Assembly: GCA_937901435.1 (NCBI GenBank)
Contig: CALGTJ010000547.1
Location: 1 to 8,265, forward strand
Length of the DNA: 8,265 nt
From: an uncultured Rhodobacter sp.
GTDB taxonomy: Bacteria; Pseudomonadota; Alphaproteobacteria; Rhodobacterales; Rhodobacteraceae
Direction of reading: 5' to 3'
In this document: positions 1-5,800 of the stretch, piece by piece
How the letters are laid out: each line of letters starts with the position of its first letter
Position numbering within the stretch: the first letter of the stretch is position 1
Notes under the pieces: generated by a model
The model's database searches: none
What the model saw: only the letters and a program-made list of their open reading frames with translations
What the model was told of the DNA's origin: nothing
Translations under genes and position numbers: made by a program

Positions 1-8
1 ATCGCCAG

Positions 9-25
9 AGACTAACGTCTAGTCT
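9..25. promoter_or_regulatory. Inverted repeat AGACTA-N5-TAGTCT, possible operator
   Basis: Two perfect 6-base arms, 9-14 and 20-25, are separated by 5 bases, giving the size and symmetry of a dimeric regulator site. It lies about 100 bases before the first start codon of the operon. The overlapping stretch 20-30 (TAGTCTAACAA) also fits the loose TnGTnnnACnA pattern of FadR-like GntR regulators. With so few fixed positions this may be chance, and no regulator gene is present in the window. Confidence 0.25.
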
Positions 26-87
26 AACAAACACAAGAAATCTCACTTCCACAGATGAAAATAAATACACTTTGCGAATACGAAAAC

Positions 88-107
88 CTGTATTAGAAAA
101 AATACAG
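88..107. promoter_or_regulatory. Inverted repeat CTGTATT-N6-AATACAG, possible operator of the operon
   Basis: Perfect 7-base arms at 88-94 and 101-107 flank a 6-base A-rich centre. Two further bases pair on each side beyond one mismatch (AA at 85-86, TT at 109-110). It sits just upstream of the ribosome binding site of the leader ORF, a usual place for a repressor site. A third copy of the arm, AATACAG, occurs at 191-197, just before the NTF2-like start. The element could instead act as a hairpin in the 5' leader RNA. I could not assign a confident -35/-10 pair around it. Confidence 0.4.
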
Positions 108-126
108 ATTGAAGGGGGACGCTGCT

Positions 127-207
127 ATGAACATTGAGATAGTGCCAAATGGGCAGAGGGGCGTCTGCCTGGTCTGCAGCGTCACGGCAAAATACAGTCA
201 AGCATGA
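127..207 (+). CDS. Short leader ORF (26 codons) coupled to the operon
   Basis: An ATG at 127 is preceded by a strong purine-rich ribosome binding site (AAGGGGGA, about 112-119). It opens a 26-codon frame starting MNIEIVPNGQ and ending KYSQA. Its TGA (205-207) overlaps the ATG of the next gene (204-206) in the same ATGA arrangement as every other junction of this operon. The next gene has no clear Shine-Dalgarno sequence of its own. Ribosomes loaded here could therefore reinitiate at 204, so the ORF probably serves as a translational leader. The peptide contains two cysteines in a CLVC motif and no run of one amino acid, so classical attenuation by a single amino acid is not supported. It could also be a chance frame. 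I do not recognise the peptide. Confidence 0.45.
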   Translation: MNIEIVPNGQRGVCLVCSVTAKYSQA

Positions 208-590
208 CAGATATGCCCGACCCGGCAGACGTCGTACTACGCTTTCTTGCTGCAATGGAGGCGCGCGACATGAACCTGGCGCGCAGTTTTCTGGCGCAGG
301 GATTCACGATGTTCTTTCCCGGTGCAGAGCCGATGACCACGCTTGAGGACCTGATCGACTGGGCCAAGCCGCGTTACCAAAACGTGCACAAAACCTTTTC
401 GGGTGTAGATACAATCCCGCCAGAGGGCGGCGCAGCCATCGTTTATTGCCGTGGCACGCTATCAGGCAAATGGTTGGACGGCTCAGTGTTCGACAACATC
501 CGCTTCATCGACCGGTTCGAACTCGTCAACGGACAGATCAGCAGACAGGACGTCTGGAATGACGTCGCAGAAATAAAGGCGGGCTTATGA
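204..590 (+). CDS. NTF2-like/SnoaL-like small protein
   Basis: The 128-residue product has the length and layout of the NTF2-like (SnoaL-like) cone fold: N-terminal helices (VVLRFLAAMEARDMNLARSF), a middle segment, then the strand-rich end GTLSGKW, DGSVFDNIRFIDRFEL and NGQISRQDVWND. The IRFIDRFE...GQI..Q.VWND pattern is typical of SnoaL-type proteins that bind small organic molecules or act as isomerases, cyclases or hydrolases. The start at 204 lacks a clear ribosome binding site, but its ATG overlaps the stop of the leader ORF, so coupled translation is likely. An in-frame ATG at 213 is an alternative start. The stop overlaps the start of the HyuB-family gene by ATGA. The fold is fairly certain but the reaction cannot be told from sequence. 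Operon position suggests it handles the same substrate or an intermediate of the Hyu pathway. It is cytoplasmic, with no signal peptide. Confidence 0.8.
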   Translation: MTDMPDPADVVLRFLAAMEARDMNLARSFLAQGFTMFFPGAEPMTTLEDLIDWAKPRYQNVHKTFSGVDTIPPEGGAAIVYCRGTLSGKWLDGSVFDNIRFIDRFELVNGQISRQDVWNDVAEIKAGL

Positions 591-2284
591 CCGACACCAT
601 CGATCCAATCACCTTAGCCGTATTGGCCGGGCGAATGGAGCAAATCGCTGACGAGATGGACGCGACTCTTTTCCGGGCGGCATTCAATCCGATCATCGCC
701 GAAGCGCATGATGCGTCGCACGGGCTCTATCATCCGACCACCGGTGACACTCTGGTTCAGGGCAAATCCGGGCTGCCGATCTTTGTCGGTGTCATGTCTT
801 TTGCCGTCAAAGCTGTGATTGAAAAGGCGGCGGAGAATAGCGATCTGACGGATGGCGATATCTATATCTTCAACGACGCTCATCTCGGTGGCACACACCT
901 GAACGACATGCGCCTTGTGCGTCCGTATTTTCATGAGGGTAAGCCATTTTGCTATCTGGGGTCTGTCGGGCATTGGCACGACCTGGGCGGTGCTGTTCCG
1001 GGCAACTACAACCCCGCTGCGACGGATGCGTTTCAAGAGGCGTTTGTGTTGCCGCCAGTTCGGTTGGCAAAGGCTGGAGTGGTGCAGACTGACATTATCG
1101 ACATCCTGATGCGCAACACGCGCCTTCCTCAATCGGCTGAGGGCGATCTGAACGGTCAGCTTGGTGCGCTCGATCTTGGTGTCAAACGTCTGGATGAGCT
1201 GTTGGCGGAATATGGAGCCGAAACAGTTCGCGCTGCTTTGGACGCGCTTCAGAATCGCGCCGAGATGCTGATGCGAGCAGAGCTTGAAGACCTACCCAAC
1301 GGTCGCTGGGAGGCCGAAGATTTCCTCGACAATGACGGCATCACTGACGAACCTCTTTTGATCCGTGTGGCGCTTGAGATCAAAGACGACACCATGACGC
1401 TTGATTTCAGCGGGACTGCGGATCGCTGCGCCGGGCCCGTCAACATCGCATTGCCGACGGCCGTCGCAACGGCCTACGTTGCCATTAAGCATATCTTTCC
1501 AACGCTCCCCGCCAATGCGGGCGTGATGCGACCGATCAATGTTGTGATCCCGGACAATTCGCTTTTGTCCGCTCCATTTCCGGCACCTGTGGGCGGGTAT
1601 ACAGAGACCATCCTGCGCATGATCGACGTGATATTTGCCGCCGCATCACAGGCTGCACCGGACCGGGTGGTGGCCAACGCCTATGGGACGATCAACGCGC
1701 TGTCGATTGCAGGCAAGCGCAAGAATGGTCAGCCGTGGGTCATGTTCAGCTTTTATGGCGGCGGGCATGGCGGATCGCTCGAAAGTGACGGACTCAATCA
1801 TGGCAATGCTCCGATTTCGACGGCTACAATCCCACCAATGGAGATTTTGGAGGCCGCCTATCCGGTCATGTTCCGGCAATGGGCGCTGCGCCCTGACAGT
1901 GCGGGGGCAGGAATGCATCGCGGCGGCATGGGCGCGATCTATGAAATCGAAGTACTGGAGGGCGGAGGTGCGACGGCGTTCCTGTTTGGTGAACGCGGCC
2001 GCTTTGCTCCAAAGGGGGTGGCTGGCGGCGATGAAGCCTCCATGAACGTGTTCTCCTATGAACAGGCCGACGGCTGGCAGCATCCGCCGATGGTGTCGAA
2101 AATGGTGGGAATCCGGTTGAAACAGGGGCAGGCGGTGAGACTTGAAACACCCGGAGGTGGTGGATACGGATCGGCATCGGACCGTGACCCGACCGCTGTG
2201 GCGCAGGACGTTGCGATGGGGCTGGTGTCGCCTGAAAGCGCGACTTTGGCCTATGGCTCTGTCTGGACTGAGGCACAGGAATGA
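587..2284 (+). CDS. Hydantoinase B/oxoprolinase (HyuB) family subunit
   Basis: The 565-residue protein spans a full HyuB domain. It opens with the family start DPITLAVLAGRMEQIADEM and continues with IFNDAHLGGTHLNDMR (residues 94-109) and GHWHDLGGAVPG (from residue 128), the conserved His/Asp-rich stretches. A GPVNIALPTA segment, YGGGHGG, RGGMGAIYE and the C-terminal ETPGGGGYG follow. Family members pair with a HyuA subunit to open hydantoins, 5-oxoproline or other cyclic amides using ATP, and relatives are part of acetone and acetophenone carboxylases. The HyuA partner follows directly with an ATGA overlap. A purine-rich site (AAAGGCGGG, about 574-582) lies before the start. The order B then A is the reverse of the frequent A-B order. 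The protein is complete, with no broken motif seen. The substrate is not determinable from sequence. Confidence 0.96.
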   Translation: MTDTIDPITLAVLAGRMEQIADEMDATLFRAAFNPIIAEAHDASHGLYHPTTGDTLVQGKSGLPIFVGVMSFAVKAVIEKAAENSDLTDGDIYIFNDAHLGGTHLNDMRLVRPYFHEGKPFCYLGSVGHWHDLGGAVPGNYNPAATDAFQEAFVLPPVRLAKAGVVQTDIIDILMRNTRLPQSAEGDLNGQLGALDLGVKRLDELLAEYGAETVRAALDALQNRAEMLMRAELEDLPNGRWEAEDFLDNDGITDEPLLIRVALEIKDDTMTLDFSGTADRCAGPVNIALPTAVATAYVAIKHIFPTLPANAGVMRPINVVIPDNSLLSAPFPAPVGGYTETILRMIDVIFAAASQAAPDRVVANAYGTINALSIAGKRKNGQPWVMFSFYGGGHGGSLESDGLNHGNAPISTATIPPMEILEAAYPVMFRQWALRPDSAGAGMHRGGMGAIYEIEVLEGGGATAFLFGERGRFAPKGVAGGDEASMNVFSYEQADGWQHPPMVSKMVGIRLKQGQAVRLETPGGGGYGSASDRDPTAVAQDVAMGLVSPESATLAYGSVWTEAQE

Positions 2285-4344
2285 CCCGCTCTCAGATGAT
2301 AGGCGTCGATGTGGGCGGGACATTTACGGACGTCTTTGTGCTTGATGAGGCCACCGGCACGGCACAGGTCGCCAAAGTTCCCACGACGCGCCCGGATCAA
2401 TCAGGTGGGTTTCTGGATGGTATCCGGATGAAAGTTGATGACCTTGGCACTGTTTCCGTCATCGTGCACGGCACAACGGCAGGCACCAACGCCCTTCTGG
2501 AACGCAAAGGCGCGCGGATCGGCATCATCACAACCGAAGGATTGCGCGATGTGCTTGAGATGCGCAGGCGCGACCGGCCCCGCACATGGGGGCTGCGTGG
2601 TGATTTTGTTCCCATCGTCCCGCGTGACCTGCGACTTGAAGTGTCCGAGCGCACGCTGGCAGATGGCACCATCCGCACCGCTGTCGATATTGACGCGGTA
2701 ACCGCAGCCGCACGAACGCTCATGGATGAAGGCTGTCTGGCCTGTGCTGTCCTGTTCGCCAACAGCTACGCCAATCCCGAGAATGAACGTATCGCCGTCG
2801 CAGCTGTGCGCGAAATCTGGCCAAACGCGCATGTCTCAGCATCGTCCGAAATCCTGCCCGAGATTCGTGAGTTCGAACGGTTTTCGACCACCGCCCTCAA
2901 TGCGTATCTGCAACCCGAGGTGTCCGGCTATATCGACCGTCTGGAGACTGCGCTGAAATTTGACGGGTTTGCCGGGGAATTCATGATCGTCCAGTCCAAT
3001 GGCGGTGTGATGGATGTGGCCACCGCAGCCAAGGTTCCGGTGCGGACGGCTTTATCTGGTCCTGCCGCTGGTGTGATCGCAGCAGGCTACATCGCACAGG
3101 CGGCGGGCTTTCCCAATGTCATCACAGGCGACATGGGCGGTACCAGCTTCGACGTCTCGCTGATTGCAGATGGTCAGTCGATGCTTGCCCCGCAAACGTC
3201 CATTGATTTCGGTATGGTTGTACGGTCGCCAATGATCGAAATCGCAACGATTGGCGCGGGCGGAGGCTCTATCGCCTGGGTGGATCGTGGTGGTCTGCTC
3301 AATATCGGTCCGGAAAGTGCGGGCTCGACGCCGGGGCCCGTGGCCTATGGACAGGGAAACACCCGGCCCACCGTAACGGATGCCAACGTGGTTCTGGGAC
3401 GGATCGATCCAGACAGCCCCATTGGCGGCAAGCTGAAGCGTCTTAATGTGGATGCGGCGCGGGCGGCGATTCTCGAGAACGTGGGCAAACCACTGAACCT
3501 GGATGCGCTGCAGGCGGCCGAAGCCATCCTGCGGGTCGCCAACAGCAGAATGGCGGGCGCGTTGCGACTGGTGTCCATCGAACGTGGATTCGATCCCAAG
3601 AACTTTGCTTTCCTGCCTTTCGGGGGCGGTGGGGCGCTGCATGCCGGTGCCATGTTGGCCGAGGTGGGCCTCGCTCGGGCCATTGTCCCGCGCTATCCGG
3701 GTGTCCTTTCTGCAATGGGATGCGTGATCGCCGACATGCGACAGGATTTTGTGCAGACCATCAATGCAACGCTGTCAGGGCTGGATATTGAATCGCTGAC
3801 GCGCTTCATGCAGGATCATATCGACAGTGGGTATGCAACGCTTGAAGCCGCAAAAACACGGTTTGAGTCGCGCGATGTCACGTTCACACTCGACATGTCC
3901 TATCTGGGACAGACGCATACGGTCTCTGTCCCATTGGACGTCACCGTTACCGATGGTGTGGTGCGGCAAGTGACGCATGACGACATCGGCAAGGCGTTTG
4001 ATGCCGCCTATCTCGGGACGTATGACCGAATTCTGAAAGGCGGAACGCGGCGTGTGATCAACCTGCGCACAGCGGTTACGGGACGCCGCCCTCGGTTCGA
4101 TCTGAGCACGCTTGCCCCCGTTGGCGGCAGCGTTGAGACCGCGCGCATTGCTACACGAAAAGTGCATTTTGGTGACACATGGCACGACACTGCGATCTAC
4201 AATCGCTTGTCGTTGCCGGTTGGTGCCCGTATTCCGGGCCCAGCTATTCTTGAACAACCAGATACCACTGTCTTGATCGAACCGGATCTGACCGGCTTGA
4301 TAGACGAATTGGGCAATACCATTATCGAAAGGTCTGGCAGATGA
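2281..4344 (+). CDS. Hydantoinase/oxoprolinase A (HyuA) family subunit, ATP-binding
   Basis: The 687-residue protein has the domains of the HyuA family in order. First comes the N-terminal domain, with the phosphate-binding loop IGVDVGGTFTDV (residues 7-18) and VHGTTAGTNALLERKGARIG. The ASKHA-like catalytic domain follows, with SGPAAGVIAAGY, GDMGGTSFDV (residues 283-292), GAGGGSI (325-331) and the GSTPGPVAYG loop, then PFGGGGALHAG (446-456). A C-terminal domain runs from about residue 500 to the end. In this family the subunit binds and uses ATP to activate the amide or carbonyl substrate, in complex with HyuB. Its length is usual for HyuA and shorter than eukaryotic-type 5-oxoprolinases, which fuse A and B. 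It overlaps HyuB upstream and the hydrolase gene downstream by ATGA. N-methylhydantoinase, caprolactamase-like, 5-oxoprolinase or carboxylase activity all remain possible. Confidence 0.96.
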   Translation: MTRSQMIGVDVGGTFTDVFVLDEATGTAQVAKVPTTRPDQSGGFLDGIRMKVDDLGTVSVIVHGTTAGTNALLERKGARIGIITTEGLRDVLEMRRRDRPRTWGLRGDFVPIVPRDLRLEVSERTLADGTIRTAVDIDAVTAAARTLMDEGCLACAVLFANSYANPENERIAVAAVREIWPNAHVSASSEILPEIREFERFSTTALNAYLQPEVSGYIDRLETALKFDGFAGEFMIVQSNGGVMDVATAAKVPVRTALSGPAAGVIAAGYIAQAAGFPNVITGDMGGTSFDVSLIADGQSMLAPQTSIDFGMVVRSPMIEIATIGAGGGSIAWVDRGGLLNIGPESAGSTPGPVAYGQGNTRPTVTDANVVLGRIDPDSPIGGKLKRLNVDAARAAILENVGKPLNLDALQAAEAILRVANSRMAGALRLVSIERGFDPKNFAFLPFGGGGALHAGAMLAEVGLARAIVPRYPGVLSAMGCVIADMRQDFVQTINATLSGLDIESLTRFMQDHIDSGYATLEAAKTRFESRDVTFTLDMSYLGQTHTVSVPLDVTVTDGVVRQVTHDDIGKAFDAAYLGTYDRILKGGTRRVINLRTAVTGRRPRFDLSTLAPVGGSVETARIATRKVHFGDTWHDTAIYNRLSLPVGARIPGPAILEQPDTTVLIEPDLTGLIDELGNTIIERSGR

Positions 4345-4943
4345 TCCTCGCACGCACTGCGCTGCTGATAATCGACTTGCAGAACGATTTCCTGCATCCC
4401 GAAGGCGCTTATGGACGGGCGGGGCAGGGGGCCGAGAGGATTCTTGCATTACCGGACCGCATTGCCCCGCTGCGGGATGCGCTTCGTGCGAAGGGCGGGA
4501 CCTATGTTTCGGCGCAGTTTACGCTGGTGCCGGGACCGGGCGGTGAACCTCTGATTGCGCCGCATCTCAAGAAACTGCGACCGTTTCTGACCAAGGGCGA
4601 TTTTGCGCCCGGTGGGTTTGGCCACAGCCTTGTCGATACGTTGGCACCCGCGGATTACACCGTCGAAAAGGTCAATTATTCGGCATTCTTCCAGACGCGG
4701 CTGGAATACATCCTGCGCGCGCTGAATATCGACACATTGATCATTGGTGGAATTGTCACCAACGGTGGCGTTGCTTCGACGGTGCGAGACGCGCATCTGC
4801 GGGAAATGCACACGATCCTGCTCTCGGACGGCTGCGCTGCGTTCAAGGAAGAGGTACACGAGGCCACATTGATTTCGCTTGGATCGGTGTCCGATGTGGT
4901 CACCTGCGCCGACGCCATCAAGATGATCGAGGCCGCATCATGA
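4341..4943 (+). CDS. Isochorismatase-family hydrolase lacking the catalytic cysteine
   Basis: The 200-residue protein is a single isochorismatase-like domain. It starts with ALLIIDLQNDF, where D12 is the expected catalytic Asp, and has the Lys motif VEKVNYSAF with K110. The core motif IIGGIVTNGGVASTVRDA follows (residues 134-151). In amidases of the superfamily (nicotinamidase, N-carbamoylsarcosine amidase) the residue after TNx is the nucleophilic Cys; here it is Gly143, encoded GGC at 4767-4769. True isochorismatases (EntB, PhzD) also carry Gly there and hydrolyse a vinyl ether rather than an amide. The nearest cysteine, C165, lies in a different segment. So the fold is firm and amidase chemistry is doubtful. 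The enzyme may hydrolyse an enol ether-type bond, or have another role in the Hyu pathway. An AAAGG site lies 8 bases before the start, which overlaps the HyuA stop, and the gene overlaps the next one by ATGA. Confidence 0.92.
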   Translation: MILARTALLIIDLQNDFLHPEGAYGRAGQGAERILALPDRIAPLRDALRAKGGTYVSAQFTLVPGPGGEPLIAPHLKKLRPFLTKGDFAPGGFGHSLVDTLAPADYTVEKVNYSAFFQTRLEYILRALNIDTLIIGGIVTNGGVASTVRDAHLREMHTILLSDGCAAFKEEVHEATLISLGSVSDVVTCADAIKMIEAAS

Positions 4944-5800
4944 CTTTGCGCGACCTCGTTTCCCGCCCTGAAATCCTTGTCGCCCCTGGGGTCTATGACG
5001 GATTGACCGCAGCGCTGGCCACGCAGGCCGGGTTCGAGGCGCTGTATCTCTCTGGTGCTGCAGTGGCTTATACCCGTTTGGGCCGACCCGATATCGGTCT
5101 GTCAACGTCAAGCGAGATGGCAGACACCATGGCGCTGATCGCCGATCGCACAGATTTGCCGGTGATCATTGATGCCGATACCGGGTTTGGCAATGCGCTC
5201 AACGCGCGCCGCACGATGCAGAGCTATGAACGTGCCGGCGCAGCAGCGCTTCAGGTTGAGGATCAGACCTATCCAAAACGCTGTGGGCATCTGGCGGACA
5301 AATCGTTGATCCCGAAAGAGGAAATGGCTGGCAAGCTGGCGGCTATGGCGGATGCAAGGCGACATGACACGTTGATCATTGCGCGCACCGACGCAATTGC
5401 CGTCGAAGGGTTTGAGGCTGCGATGGAACGTGCCGAAATGTATGTGGAGGCGGGGGCAGATGTGCTCTTCGTCGAGGCACCACGCAGCACGGACGAACTG
5501 ACAACCATCACGGAACGGTTCAAAGGGCGTGTTCCCATGCTGGCCAACATGGTCGAAGGCGGAGCAACACCAATCACTCAGGCGAGCGATCTGGAGATCA
5601 TGGGCTTTGACATCGTCATCTTTCCCGGCGGGATTGTGCGCGCGCTGGCCCACGCCGCACAGCAATATTATGTCTCCCTTAATACTCACGGGTCGAACAA
5701 GCCGTTCTCCAACCGCATGTTCGATTTGGACGGGTTGAACAATGTGATTGGTACGCCGGAGATGCTGGCACTTGGCCGCCGCTACGACGGAAAGGCTTGA
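4940..5800 (+). CDS. Isocitrate lyase/PEP mutase-family C-C lyase (methylisocitrate or dimethylmalate lyase-like)
   Basis: The 286-residue protein is a complete PEP mutase/isocitrate lyase barrel. Visible family motifs are APGVYDGLTA, YLSGAAVAYTRLGRPDIGLS, the metal-binding DADTGFG (D78, D80), VEDQTYPKRCGH with E107, K113, catalytic-type C115 and H117, and IARTDA (R149). KRCGH is the signature of the lyases, such as 2-methylisocitrate and 2,3-dimethylmalate lyase, and argues against a phosphonate mutase. The segment NMVEGG (203-208) differs from the NITEFG I remember in E. coli PrpB, so housekeeping methylisocitrate lyase is less likely; dimethylmalate lyase-like or oxaloacetate-related activity remains possible. 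Members release pyruvate, glyoxylate or oxalate from hydroxy-acids, which suits the last step of a breakdown pathway. It is the last gene of the operon and overlaps the preceding gene by ATGA. No convincing terminator was found downstream. Confidence 0.92.
   Translation: MTLRDLVSRPEILVAPGVYDGLTAALATQAGFEALYLSGAAVAYTRLGRPDIGLSTSSEMADTMALIADRTDLPVIIDADTGFGNALNARRTMQSYERAGAAALQVEDQTYPKRCGHLADKSLIPKEEMAGKLAAMADARRHDTLIIARTDAIAVEGFEAAMERAEMYVEAGADVLFVEAPRSTDELTTITERFKGRVPMLANMVEGGATPITQASDLEIMGFDIVIFPGGIVRALAHAAQQYYVSLNTHGSNKPFSNRMFDLDGLNNVIGTPEMLALGRRYDGKA

Noticed and set aside
614..1132. Minus-strand open frame of 172 codons inside the HyuB gene
   Set aside because: It is antisense to strongly conserved HyuB motifs, and its Arg/His-rich composition is typical of a shadow frame.
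1646..2323. Minus-strand open frame of 225 codons across the HyuB/HyuA joint
   Set aside because: It lies wholly opposite two intact conserved genes and shows no family motif.
3775..4449. Minus-strand open frame of 224 codons opposite HyuA
   Set aside because: It is a shadow of the conserved HyuA C-terminal domain, with no ribosome site or recognisable domain.
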